The notes under the pieces are model-generated. The model saw only the letters and a program-made list of their open reading frames with translations. It made no database searches and was not told where the DNA came from. Below are positions 24,645 to 35,940 of a DNA stretch of 64,000 bases, one piece after another (positions within the stretch are counted from its first letter, which is position 1; each line of letters opens with the position of its first letter). The DNA comes from Rostratula benghalensis (Eukaryota; Chordata; Aves; Charadriiformes; Rostratulidae), in NCBI GenBank assembly GCA_013399305.1, contig VXAI01000194.1:1130591-1194590 (forward strand), in the 5' to 3' direction. The position numbers and the translations under genes were made by a program.

Positions 24645-25240
24645 CATGGAATCAGGGAATTGTCAGGGTTGGAAGGGACCTCCAGAGCTCACCCAGTCCC
24701 AGTCTCTGCTAAAGCAGGGTCACCCAGAGCACATCCCTCAGGGCTGCAGCCAGGAGGGGCTTGAAGGTCTCCAGAGAAGGGGACTCCACACCCTCCCTGG
24801 GCAGCCTCTGCCAGGGCTCTGCCACCCTCACCCCAAACAAGTTCCTCCTCATCTTTCAATGGAACTTCCCGTGTTCCAGTTTGTGCCCATTGCCCCTCGT
24901 CCTGTCACTGGGAACCACTGGGAAGAGTCCAGCTCCATCCTCCTTCAACCCCCCCTTCAGATCCTTGGGAGCATGAAGAAGGTCTCCCCTCAGCCTTCTC
25001 TTCTCCAGGCTCAAGAGTCCCAGTTCTCTCAGCCTTTCCTCATCAGGGAGATGCTCCAACCCCTCCAGCATCTTTGCTGCCCTACCCTGGGCTCTCTCCA
25101 GTAGCTCCCTGTCTCTCTGGAACTGGGGAGCCCAGAACTGGAGGCAGGATTCCAGCTGTGGCCTCCCCAGTGCAGAGTGTAGAGGGGGAGAATGACCTCC
25201 CTGGACCTCCTGCTCAGGGGAAGCTGGCTGGGTGGCTTCC
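24645..25240 (-). mobile_element. CR1 LINE 3' fragment with ORF2 remnant
   Basis: The longest CR1 copy in the window. On the minus strand, 24856-25242 is still open and gives the C-terminal CR1 ORF2 signature ([19 protein letters not shown], then [15 protein letters not shown]). The left end has GGAATCAGGGAATTGTCAGG and GGTTGGAAGGGACC, the CR1 3' end. It is 5'-truncated. The remnant carries no catalytic reverse-transcriptase motif, so it is a dead copy despite the open frame. The open frame on the + strand over the same DNA is a shadow. Confidence 0.92.
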
Positions 25241-25892
25241 ACCCAGCGCTCTGGGAAGGAGCTCAGCTCAGGTGTCTTTCTCCTGCAATCTCTCCCTGTC
25301 GGTACAGCACAAGCTTTTCAGAATAAACACGCTGGGAAGTATTTGCACTGTGCTATAAACAGGGTGCAGTTGTTTACCTGAAGCAAATATCTGCCCATCA
25401 ATTGTATAATAAAATAGGCAAAAGAAAAAGGGAAATTTTAATCTTTTAAAGTTTCACAGATAATTATTCTTGATCAACTGGTTTGACAAGAAATTTCTTT
25501 TTCAGCGACAATGGCTGGTGTGGTTTCTGTAAATATTTTACAGTTATTTTCTGTTTCGGGTTTCCTGTTTCATCCAATGATGATGAATTGTTACGGTTCT
25601 CTGCCTTCTTTACTGCTGCTTTTAACAGCTGAGCTGCTGGAGCAAATACCCCTGGAAATCTCTTCTTTCTTGCAGTATCCACAACCATGCGTGGTTCTTC
25701 ACCTCATGGGTAGGGTTTGAACTCAGCTTAGCCTGTAAAATGTGTTTTTAAATATACGTTATTTCCTTCAGCTCCTTGAGGCTGGGAGCTCCCATGTTGT
25801 TCATGGGTGATGTGCTACACGTGGGCACGTGGACATCAGGTTTCAGTGATGAGATGTGAGTGCCCTCTGAATGTGGCGTGTTTTGTTGGGCT

Positions 25893-26025
25893 TTTCATGG
25901 AATCATCGAATGGATGGAGTTGGAAGGGACCTTGAAGAACATCAGCTCCAACCCCCCTGCCCTGGGCAGGGACACCTCCTGCCAGACCAGGCTACTTTCT
26001 AACTCTCTTGGCCAGAAGAAACCTG
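25893..26025 (-). mobile_element. CR1 LINE 3' fragment
   Basis: A short ~130-base fragment: GGAATCATCGAATGGATGG, GTTGGAAGGGACCTTGAAG and CCCCCTGCCCTGGGCAGGGA, the CR1 3' end in reverse orientation. It is truncated after the 'dissociated loop' region and belongs to the same subgroup as the 48.6 kb copy. Confidence 0.85.
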
Positions 26026-26446
26026 TTCCTCTACTGCAGAGGCAATTCTTCCTCTCAGCTGATACCACACCAAGGCTTGGGGGGCTGGAAAGCAGAGTTT
26101 TGAGAGCTTTTCCTTTAGAAACTGATGATGGCTCAGCTCTGCTTTAGGGTGGACTTTTGTTGAAAGTGTTTTTTCTCCCTCTTCTTGTTTGTTTCAGCGC
26201 CATCTGTCCTATCCCCTCCTATGCTTAGGTGTCAAGATCTAGGCCTAGGACCACCTTTTTGTTTCCCCTTAAGCCAGCTGCAACAGTGTGCAGCCCTGTG
26301 ATGGAGCCAAGCTCTGACAGAATTGACTCCAAGCTGTGCACAAAACTCAATGGCAGAGCTGAGAAGTGTGGCACGAGCAGCAGGGCTTGCTGAGGACACG
26401 GACTGGAGGAGTTGTGGCCATGGGAGAGAAGCAGGGATGGGAAAAG

Positions 26447-26467
26447 AAAAAAAAAAAAAAAAAAAAA
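26447..26467. repeat. Poly(A) tract, 21 bases
   Basis: Pure A run after a short purine-rich lead (GAAAAG), followed by GAGTGGGAGAGAAAGAGAGA. It is a simple A-rich repeat. No retrocopy body was recognised upstream of it. Confidence 0.8.
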
Positions 26468-29400
26468 GAGTGGGAGAGAAAGAGAGAAAAGCTAAGGGCA
26501 CTGTTAGAACAGATTTTGGGACACCTCCAGTGTGAGCTGAGTGCTGTGGTACAGCCTGGAGAAAGGGTTTGGATTTATAATCAAAGGCAGCATTTTTCAT
26601 TGTTAAAGCCCTGCTTTTTTCAAGGAGCTGGAGCTTCTTACATCCCTTTGTAAATGAGCAGAATTTCATTTCAGAAGTGAGGTGGCCCCCAACTGGAACA
26701 AACAGCAAGACCTGCTTTTTCTTCTAGTTGTCCCAGAGGGACTTGTGTCAGTAGGTTATTGCTCAGTCAAGGTCATCAGCCTCTTGCATACCAGGGCCCC
26801 TGGTTTCCTCTGTTGCCCACCTCGCGTCCTGGGGTCCCCTGGCCAGCTCTCGGTGCTGAGGCTGCCCTGGGAAATCGACTGGATGGCTCATGGGGAGCAT
26901 CATTTGCAAGTGGCTGAGCAAATGTGTGGCAGGGAACGAGCTGGAGACTGAATGGGGGCTGACAGTTTCCTTGGCACCCGAACCAGAAAGAAATCCATTG
27001 CTTTGTCTCTGGCTTAGCAGAACTAAAGTGGGGCAAGGCAGGGAGTAGCTTGAAGTTGCAGGTACCAAACACGATTTGAATCAAAATAGGCTATTTCACA
27101 AGCATGACCCTCAAATCTCGTCCCCCTGAGCTGGAAATGGTAAGCTGACACCAGAGTTGTCTGCTTTGCCCCGTGGCAAAGCGGCTCTGGGCTGCAGTGA
27201 AATAAAATTTACCCCCTTGGGGTAAGAGTGGGAAGGAAAGGGGCAGGATGCAAACACTTAACCTAGTTCTCTGCTGAGGGAAGCTTGAGCTGCGTCTGAG
27301 GACAGTGGGACCCTTCTAAAACTGGCATCTGCTGGGCTGTTCCTGAAGGCCCTGGGCAGGAAATTCTTCCCCGTCTCGCTCGTAGGACAGAGCTGGGTGA
27401 GGAGTGATGTGTTAGGGCAGGAGAGGAAGGCTGGTATCAGAGACACTCTGTAAGGCTGCAGAATAAGGTGGCACAAAGTGATCCTTACCTTCATAGTGGC
27501 CTTTGGAAGTGGTGCCTGGTTGTTCTTGGGGTGGGGAGGGTTAAAGGGGATGGGGGTCCCATGGCTGGACCATGCTAAGGGGTGAAGTTCTCCGTAGCCA
27601 AGGGTTCGGAGAGCTGCACCCTTGGAGTCCATGGCTGTTGTTGGGCAGGGACAGAACCAGAGCTGTTCTTCCCTTTTTACACGGGGCAGGGACTTACCTG
27701 CACAGCGGAGGTGACAGCAAAAAAAAAAAAAAAGCAAAGCAAGAGTCGGGGGAGAGGACCCAGCAGAGCCCTTGGTCGGCTCCTCTCTAACTTTCCCCGT
27801 GGTGAAGTTGTTTGGATTTTGTCCCGCTGTTGTGGCTGAGCTGTTTCTCCTTGTACAGTCGTAGGGAGGACACCCCTCCCTGGCAGGGAGAGCCCAACCA
27901 CAGCTCTCCTGGCGGCTGGCACGGCTCAAACACTCTGCCTCCCTCCCGAAAGGCAGGGGAGGCGACGGGGCCCGCGACGCGGTGTGCGGGGAGAGGAGGT
28001 TGGCTGGAAGAGGCAGAGGTTAAGAATGCAGCCCGGGGAACAGCAGGGGGAACGCTAAAATGTTTGTCCTGCGCTCTGTAAATACAGCAGATATGCCTGG
28101 ATTTCAAACCTGGTTTAGCAACACTCGTGTGCACACAGCTTCACGGACAGCCTCTTTCTTTCCGCCTCGCCTGCAGGGACGGTAACGTTGACGCTGAGAG
28201 GCAAACAGTGGGAGCTCTTCCAGAGTCAACAAGGATTTTGACGAGGGAGGGAGTTTGTTTGCTGGGCTGAAAAGGCCTTGGCATCCAGTAAGTGGCACAG
28301 AGCGACCCCGTCTCCCCTACCAAACCGGGAAATCTCTCCCCAAATGCAGCCCTTCCAATATGAGACAGGCATTGCAGTCTCAAAACTGATCAGACTGTTT
28401 AAGTTTTGAGACTCCCCATTTGGAAAAAAAAATATAAAAAATTAATTGCCTTCTAGTTTTGGCAGTTTATGGCCAATCATGTTTCCAAGCTTTTCTCTAC
28501 AACCAAAAGATAGGGAAATAGATCTTTCTTTAAGAGAAAAAGAAAACAGCAAAACCAAAACCCCACCTTACTTGAACCCATGGCTCCAGGTGCTTTGAGA
28601 CTAAATGTCATGAAACTTAAGGCAAAACTGAAGGAGCTAAAAATCCCACAAAGCCAGAATAGCGCTGGTTGGGTGTTCTCCCCTCAGTCTAACAGGGAGA
28701 AAACCAGCTGCTTGCACCATCACCATCACCTGGGGATGATGGTGCTGAGCGAGGAGATGGTGAATCCGGGGAGATGTCACAGCTTTGGGCTGCTGTCGGA
28801 GGGGGAGGCCAGGAACCTGTGCTGTTCCCTTCAGGGGTGGGCACCTCCGAGCCTGGCACTGCCCCAGCCAGAGGTAACGCCTCTGCCCAGGCACTGGAAA
28901 AGGCAATTTCTGTCATTTCCCTGCCCCAGATTCTCCCTCCTCAGTGATGCTGACTGTGGCAGTTTTTGTAGTCTGGTAACCCCACTTGGTTTTCCTACAG
29001 CTGATGTCTTGGGGGAGCCCTGGTGGGGAGCAGAGCTGCCCCCCTCCCCCGAGCCCTGCCAAGTTCCCCAGCCCTGAAAATTCCTCTCGGTTCAGCAGCC
29101 ATCCCCATCCTGTTCTGGGTACCCACCCGCCACCTCTCAGGGCTCATGAAGGAGTGGAAATGTTCATTTTTTTGGCACCCCACCTTCTGAAAGCTTTAGC
29201 CTGGTGGCTTCTCCTGAAATGCTTGAGACAAAAATACATTTCCTGTTTAGAAAATGAGCGAAGATAAGCCCCAAAGTGCAGCCGCCTGCGCTGGCTACCT
29301 CGAGTATAAACAGCCTGCGCAGCCGGGCGCTGCTTTTGTTTGTTCTTAGTGGCTTTTTCTCTTTAAAGGTGCATTAGACACAATTATCCAAAGTATCCAT

Positions 29401-31595
29401 CCAGCAGCATCGCTCCCAGCTGGCATGAGAGGTCTGGGGCTGACGGCTCGTCGGGAAAGATCCTCCTAAAAGCCCCGAGTATCCAGCACAAATTCCCACC
29501 TTTGTTCTGGAGGCATCAGCTCTAAGCACCCCCAAAGCTTGATTCTACTTTGCATTTCCTACTTGGCATTTCTCTAACACTTTTTCCACCTCGGTATCTG
29601 AGTGCTGTGTAGATTGTCCCTCCGAACCTCCCTGGGTGGGGTGCTGAGGCCGGGTTTATTCTCTGAGTTTCCAGAAAGGTTTGTGGTGTGAGTCAGCAGA
29701 CACTCTGCAGGCAAGTTCAGGACTCACAGTTTTTTGTAATTAAGCACTAAATGGGCTCAGGGCTACCTTTGGCCAATCTGGGGCTCTTGTGACTTCCTGA
29801 GTAGATCAGAGCACCCATGAAACCACCCTCTGCAGCATGACTATGGTCTGCAGAGGAGACAGGGATTATGTGTTCCTTCTGGGCAGCTTCAGCGGCAGGG
29901 TCTGAGCTGTCACACCGTACCCTGTGCCTGGGGTAAAGCTCAGATGTCTCCTGCTCCCTGGCTCTTTGCTTTAATTTGCCACATATGAGGGTGCCTGATT
30001 GTGATGGTGCCAGTATTCTAGCAGATACCACGAGCTCCACTTGGCCGGGTACATGAGACTTAGATAAAACCAGGGCAAATCAGTGCTATGATCTAATCAG
30101 CCACAAGCAGCTGAGATGGCAGTTGACTCTCTTTCCCCTTTTTGATAAATTAATCTAATTTGCAGATTCCCATGATGGCTCAATCCCACAACGTTCTGAG
30201 CCGTCTAGTTCTACTACAGCAAAATTATCAGGTCCTATCATAAGCCCAGGACTGAAAGCATTACTATAAAAAACCATCAGGCTCTCACTGCCGTGTTGAG
30301 GAACCCAAGTATATGGTCTGCATTTTCAGAGTTGCTTCTCCCATGAAAGATCCCACTGGGCCCTGGCTAAAGTGCTCCTAGGAACCAAGTGTGGGGTCCT
30401 CAGTAGCTGCCAGCGTGGAGCCCTGCAGCAGGAAAATGTGTGTGCCCTGAACCCCTTGGCTGGTGGATGAACAGAAACAGCTCAGGAAACATTGAGTCCT
30501 TCCCTTCCCCACTCCCATCTTGCTGGGTTGTGTGGAGTTGTTGTCTGGCAGAGGTGAGGTCTGTAAAGTGAAGGAAGGAGGACTGAGCAGGGAGGAGTGG
30601 AAGTTCCACTGGTGCGTGGCTGGATTTTGCTTCCCGGGGTGACACGTGCTGCCTTTTCCCCAGTAACATTTATGAAACGACTGCGGGAGGTCTCAGCCCA
30701 GGCCCCGGAGGGAAGAATGGATGCTTTGGGAGCCGGCACTCAAACACTGCTGGGTGCAGGAGCTGGGGAGAGGGGGAAAAGCTGCCTTTAGAGCTGCCCC
30801 TGCTATTTTGGGGACCACAAAACTCAACTTTGTGCTTGCTCACAGCTCTGCAAGGGTTGTCCCTGATGTGCTGCCACCTTAATCTCTCTTGCACATGTCC
30901 CTGGCTGTAGCTTTCACTGCCGAGTCCTGCAGAGGGGAGTAATTTTTGTTCATCCTTTTGTTCTCTTCTTTATCTATGCAGGACTAGCACCTTGCTATTG
31001 GCTTAAAAACCGCATGGCCCCCTCCCAAAGAATTTAACCCTCGTGAGCAGGAGGCAGTAAAGGAGAGCAGTGGCCTTGTGGAGAGGAAAGGGGGGAAAAG
31101 CTGTGCAAAGAGGAAAAAAACCACAGGTAGAAGAGCTCAGGGTTCCCTCTGCGCTCCTTGTACTGGGAACCAGTAAAAGACATAGCATCTGAGCACGGAG
31201 CCAGGTGAGATGAAGGTGCATTTGAAGCCAAGTGGGACAATTCCTTGCTGCAGAGGGAGGAACCAGCACTGAGTTTAGCCCCAGCCAGAACCCACGAAGG
31301 CTTTCTGTGGAGAGGCAGAGCGTCTGGCTGGAATTTGAAGAGATTGTTGCAATAAAGATACGCCGCACCGACCGGGGCTTTCATCAAGCTGCCAAGTGCT
31401 TGTGAATATCATGCGTAAATATTGTTATAGCTGCTTTATTAGAGGGAAAATGAGATGAGAGAGGGGAAGGGTGAACTGTTAGAGTAGCACCTGACTTTTA
31501 TAGTGCCTTGATTGGAGGGAAGCTTCTCAGGCCCGCTGGTTGTATGCGCTAGGAACTTCAGTGAAGCATGAATGAATCTGGTGTAGCAGAATATC

Positions 31596-31835
31596 AATTC
31601 ACAGAAATCACAGGATGCTGTGGGGTTGGAAGGGAGCTCTGGAGAGCATCTCCTTCAACCCCCTGCCAGAGCAGGGTCACTCAGAGCAGCTCCCACAGGA
31701 ACGTGTCCAGGTGGGTTTGGATGTCTCCAGAGATGCAGACTCCTCCACCTCTCTGGGCAGCCTCTGCCAGGGCTCTGCCACCCTCAGAGTGAAGAAGATC
31801 CTCCTCATGTTTGGATGTCCTGACCTGCTCTGCTG
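31596..31835 (-). mobile_element. CR1 LINE 3' fragment
   Basis: CR1 3'-end signature in reverse orientation: ATCACAGGATGCTG, GGGGTTGGAAGGGAGC, CAACCCCCTGCCAGAGCAGG, CTCTGGGCAGCCTCTGCCAG and CCACCCTCAGAGTGAAGAAG. It shares the CTCTGCCAGGGCTCTGCCAC variant with the 24.6 kb copy. 5'-truncated. Confidence 0.88.
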
Positions 31836-32565
31836 TGACTTGGAATCTTATCTTCCTTAGATGAACTCACTTTCTGTTTGGTAATTCTAGAAGATGTGCA
31901 CGTTAACACCACTTCTCCTGCCTCTGCTCTGGCCAGAGTGGCACAAGCCCTCTCCGTCTCCAGGAGGCGTGGGCTCTTTTCTACCAGTACAGAAGAGTAG
32001 ATGTCGATCTACCTCATAACTTCTGAGGGTAACAAGCCAGGACTCACTGCGACCTGCCCTGTCTGCTGTAGTTAGTGTAGAAGCTCCCGTGGAGCTGCTC
32101 TCCAGCTCACAGGGCTTCGTGGAACTCCCAGCCCGTTGACGCGGTGCCAGCGCGCTGTGGCCTTCAGTGAAAGGCGCAGAAGCCTCCTCGCAGCGTCGGT
32201 CCAGAAGCATCCTGTAATTTCCTTCTTTTAAAAGCGTCTGCTTGTGCCTGACCCACGATGGCAGAGTGAGTCAGGGCTGGGAAGAGAGGAGAGGGAGCTG
32301 CTGCTCTCACCCCCGCCGCCCCGCGATGCCGAGCTCCTCCAGCTCGGTGTGGGCACGGCGCTGGGGAACCCACCGAGGGAGAGCCACAGGCTCCGGTGCA
32401 GGGGGGGAGAGAGGACAGAAAACAGCACCAAGAGTTATTTCATTGCTTCATTCCCCGACTAGAAAACAGGGGCAGTTCTCCCCACCCAGATTTGGACTCT
32501 GGCACTTTACCAACTTAAGTCATAGCTTAACTCTTCAGCAGTTTTTATTGGGTTTGCTGGTGGAT

Positions 32566-32566
<1 letters not shown>

Positions 32567-32598
<32 letters not shown>
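32567..32598. repeat. Poly(T) tract, 32 bases
   Basis: The longest homopolymer in the window, ~1 kb before the GC-rich promoter block. No repeat body is attached. Prone to length error in assembly. Confidence 0.85.
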
Positions 32599-33573
32599 CC
32601 CAGTGAGTTCCTAGCTGCATCTGAAGTGCCAAAAAAACTTTCTGCAGGAAACAGCAGTGTCATATCTCCTCGTTAGCCCCCCCAGAGAGTGAGTTCTCAT
32701 CAGTCCAAGTGACAACAGATGCAGGTGCCTCGCTGCTTTTTCCACGTAGGGCGAGTCCTTTCGGCAAACTTTGGGAGGGAACAGCTGCCTGCAGTGAAAA
32801 CAAGAGGATCCTGCTGATCCAAGCTGAAATGAGACATGGAAATGGGATTTTTGACCTTGAGAGGTACAGAGTTGCTCAAAGGAGGGACTCCGTGAAGGTT
32901 AAAAATAACTAGAACTTTGTAATGCTTCTGCAACTGGCAGAGCTGGATGAGTCCAGAGACCCAAATCTTTAAATAGTACAAAGTAGCCAAGTCTTTTGAT
33001 GACCAATCAGCTGAAGAACTGGCCCGAGTATTTGCAAACATTAATTTAAGAACAGCTGGTTTTGTCAACTGCATTCTTCTCTCGTTTTTCCGATCCCCTG
33101 CTCCTGAGTGTTCAGACAGAAAAAAAAAAAAAACAAAAAAAACCCCAAAAAACCAGCTATTTGTTGGTGCAGATGTTTAAGGAAAGCTGTTCTTTCTGAG
33201 GGTTCTCATCTCCAGAGCTGGCTGGATGAGTAAGAACGTTCATTTTTCCTCGACTCACGGCTCCGTTCAGCTACAGGGGGACAAGTCAGGTACCGACAGC
33301 CCGTCCCGAGCTCCCTGTGGAAGATCTCCAGATCTCTGCGGGCGTTCTGTCTCTCTCCCCCTCCTGGGCGCACTCGCGCCATGTGATTTTAAGCAGTCAT
33401 CTACCATGAATAATGTCCAGGGGCCAGGTCACAAGCTTCCCATCGCATGGAATCCATTTGCATACAATCCAAGCAATTACGAGTAATGAATAGATTAGTA
33501 AAACCAAACAAAACAAGAAACTATTCATACCGCGGGTGATCGCAGAGCAGAAAGAAGGGAGGAAAGGCGGGGG

Positions 33574-34159
33574 NNNNNNNNNNNNNNNNNNNNNNNNNNN
33601 NNNNNNNNNNNNNNNNNNNNNNNNNNNNNNNNNNNNNNNNNNNNNNNNNNNNNNNNNNNNNNNNNNNNNNNNNNNNNNNNNNNNNNNNNNNNNNNNNNNN
33701 NNNNNNNNNNNNNNNNNNNNNNNNNNNNNNNNNNNNNNNNNNNNNNNNNNNNNNNNNNNNNNNNNNNNNNNNNNNNNNNNNNNNNNNNNNNNNNNNNNNN
33801 NNNNNNNNNNNNNNNNNNNNNNNNNNNNNNNNNNNNNNNNNNNNNNNNNNNNNNNNNNNNNNNNNNNNNNNNNNNNNNNNNNNNNNNNNNNNNNNNNNNN
33901 NNNNNNNNNNNNNNNNNNNNNNNNNNNNNNNNNNNNNNNNNNNNNNNNNNNNNNNNNNNNNNNNNNNNNNNNNNNNNNNNNNNNNNNNNNNNNNNNNNNN
34001 NNNNNNNNNNNNNNNNNNNNNNNNNNNNNNNNNNNNNNNNNNNNNNNNNNNNNNNNNNNNNNNNNNNNNNNNNNNNNNNNNNNNNNNNNNNNNNNNNNNN
34101 NNNNNNNNNNNNNNNNNNNNNNNNNNNNNNNNNNNNNNNNNNNNNNNNNNNNNNNNNNN
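33574..34159. other. Assembly gap (586 N)
   Basis: A run of N. Any open frame drawn across it is an artefact. The GC-rich flanks suggest a promoter segment that sequenced poorly, a common failing of avian assemblies. Confidence 1.
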
Positions 34160-34356
34160 TCGGGGTGGGTGGGGGGTGTTCAGAGCAGCGCTTGTACTTG
34201 CAGCCGGGAAGAGAGCGCTGCTCCGCCGCGTCCCGGCCGCGGGAGGATCGGGGCAGGCGGCTGCAGACTCCGCTTTGGTCCTGCTGAAGCTCCCGGGGCG
34301 GCGGGAGAACAAGGCGATCCCGCGGAGCATCAGGGAGCGGAGCGGGAGGGCGGCAG
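34160..34356 (+). other. SLC45A3: Possible SLC45A3 5' non-coding exon 1 (left part in gap)
   Basis: CpG-rich segment ending in CGGCAG|GTAGGG at 34356/34357, a fair splice donor. Its placement upstream of SLC45A3 matches a non-coding first exon. There is no conserved coding sequence. Start unknown because of the gap. Confidence 0.35.
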
Positions 34357-34455
34357 GTAGGGGCTGAGCTCTGCTCCACCTCCTCGGGCCACCCCCAGCC
34401 CCTCTCTCATCCCTGGCTGTGGCCTGAGTTTTCTCCCTCCTTTCCCTTTTCGCAG

Positions 34456-34565
34456 AGACGGCTGCTGCGACCGAGCTCATTTAAAGGTTGCTGACCGGGA
34501 AAAGAGTTTGGGAAGCGTGGGGTGACCGTGAACTTCCAGCTGCCCTGCAGCCTCGTGGGGACAGG
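34456..34565 (+). other. SLC45A3: Possible SLC45A3 5' non-coding exon 1b
   Basis: Preceded by a strong pyrimidine tract and AG (CCTTTCCCTTTTCGCAG, ending 34455) and followed by GACAG|GTCAGT. The 99-bp interval from the donor at 34357 to this acceptor could be a minimal intron or be retained. Alternatively the exon runs through to 34565. Confidence 0.3.
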
Positions 34566-35391
34566 TCAGTGAATCCTTAGAATCAAAGGAAGCCAGCCCT
34601 TGACAAAAGGAAGTTTTCATTGCACCTAATTGTAGGCTGTGTTGGGATCTGCTGCCAGGTTTGGCTGTCTCTCCCCTTCAGCTGTAGCGGGAGCCTGAGG
34701 AGGCTGTTTTCTTAAAAGTGGTACCTAAATGTCACAATGTGGGTATTCCATTGATTACTGACTTTGACAGGACTGGAAACTTTGGTGATAAAATGCCTTA
34801 GCTGTTTACAGTAAACATAAACTAAAAGACTAATTTGTCTTCCCACGGGTGACAGCTTTAGGAGGAAGAGAAAAGCACAAGAATAAACTAATACTTTTAT
34901 GCTGCTGACGGCCAGACTTGGCTAGACATCTGATTTTTTTTTTTTTTGCTTATAGTTTTTTTAAAAAAATAAGGGAAACATTTCAGTAACAGCTTTCCTG
35001 GTTCTCACCTAGAGAAAGTGTCCAGGCTCAAAGCATATCCTGCTCTGGCACTGTTCTGGTTCTGGATGTGGGTTCAAGAGGGTAGGGTTTGTGTGTGTAA
35101 CGTGAGAGTAACTGGAAATGCATAGAAATAGAACAGGAAAACTTCAAAAGTACCCAAATGACTTGGGCATTGAAGTCATGGAGTCATGCAGGAACTCCTG
35201 AAAAACGCGTACCTGCCTTTAAACTTTTTCTGTTGTTTGCCCTACCTGCAATTTTCTTTTCTTTTTTTTTTTTTCCCCCTCCAAATGGGTGATGCCACCT
35301 GGACTTTCTTGCATCATCCCTAGCTGCTGCCCTTCCACTTGGTGGGGAGTGGCTGTGGTGGCGGAGCCAGGAATGCCAGATTCCCAGCCCT

Positions 35392-35640
35392 ACGCTTGGA
35401 TTCCAGGCAGTGCCTTAAACTCTGGAACTTATTACCACAAAACATCGTGGAAGCCAAGAGTGCCTGGCTTATGGGATTTGAAAAAAAGGATTAGAAATTT
35501 GATAGGGATAACAAGAATCTCCAGAATTAATAGCAAATTAAAGGAGAGCTTTGCAAGGGATATAAATCCCTGTATTTCGGGGCATAAACCAATCTTAGGA
35601 TTTAGTAGGAGACTTCTCCTTGTAGGGAGATTTTTTTGTG
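35392..35640 (+). mobile_element. Ancient CR1-type LINE 3' fragment
   Basis: Matches, with many changes, the old amniote CR1 tail widespread in turtles and crocodilians. It has CTCTGGAACTTATTACCAC, then a ...ATCGTGGAAGCCAAGAG... segment, GGATAACAAGAATCTCCAGA, GGGATATAAATCCCTG and GGGCATAAACCAATC. Orientation is plus, opposite to the younger copies. Relics of the reading frame are broken by stops. Recognised from memory of the consensus. Confidence 0.6.
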
Positions 35641-35830
35641 TGCTGTCTGCTGGGGGTGGTGGTGGATATTTCCCTACAGCTTGGGGTGTCCGTAGCCTGT
35701 GTGGTGTCACCTGTGAGAGCATCTTGGCTTTGTGAAGAGGTTCCAGGTGAAGTACCTGACCCTCAAGGTGTTGCCCAACGGCGAGCTGTTGCTAGAAGGC
35801 CCAAACCAAGGCTTTGTGTGGAAGCTGCCT

Positions 35831-35940
35831 AGAACAAAGCAGTAGTTTTTGCAGAGTCTAAAATCATCATCCCTATATAGGATGATGATCTCTATCTAGG
35901 GATGATGATCTTAGAGTCTGCAGAACTACTGCTCTGTTCA
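35831..35940. repeat. Near-perfect inverted repeat (50-bp arms, 11-nt loop)
   Basis: The left arm 35831-35880 and the right arm 35892-35940 are reverse complements at 43 of 50 aligned positions (six substitutions and a one-base gap). The spacer is 35881-35891, so the RNA would fold into one long hairpin. The 14-mer CATCATCCCTATAT at 35865 recurs as a direct copy at 35955-35968. No flanking target-site duplication or known family was recognised. It could be a short palindromic transposon relic, a hairpin RNA precursor, or a replication-slippage product. Confidence 0.85.

Larger units (their letters stand above)
17371..33535. other. NUCKS1-SLC45A3 intergenic region
   Basis: No coding exon is recognisable. 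Open frames here are repeat-derived or low complexity. It contains a CpG-rich patch with a CTCF-like motif (18.1-18.6 kb), a degraded LTR (~18.82-19.40 kb), four CR1 fragments (22.4, 24.6, 25.9 and 31.6 kb), poly(T)/poly(A) tracts, and GC-richer sequence (27-29.3 kb) without gene structure that I can defend. In 19.4-22.4, 26.0-31.6 and 31.9-33.5 kb I see nothing beyond short tracts. Confidence 0.6.
33536..34600 (+). promoter_or_regulatory. SLC45A3: GC/CpG-rich block spanning the gap: likely SLC45A3 promoter
   Basis: Sequence on both sides of the N-gap is G/C-rich with CpG (ACCGCGGG on the left; GCTCCGCCGCGTCCCGGCCG on the right), unlike the surrounding DNA. It lies 19 kb before the first coding exon, compatible with the non-coding first exon and large first intron of the human gene. 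The transcription start itself is probably inside the gap. Inference from position, composition and splice-like sites. Confidence 0.55.

Noticed and set aside
24424..25104. 226-codon open frame on the + strand
   Set aside because: It lies on the antisense strand of a CR1 LINE fragment; the protein is a shadow of the repeat.
27258..27929. 223-codon minus-strand open frame in GC-rich DNA
   Set aside because: Low-complexity, Pro/Ser/Arg-rich composition with no domain, no promoter and no similarity to a known protein; expected by chance in GC-rich sequence.
28580..29077. 165-codon plus-strand frame beginning ATGGCTCCAGG
   Set aside because: No recognisable protein, ends without splice or poly(A) context, and composition fits random GC-rich DNA.
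33521..34480. Long open frames (274-319 codons) across the N-gap on both strands
   Set aside because: They exist only because N codons cannot be stops; no real coding sequence is visible in the flanks.
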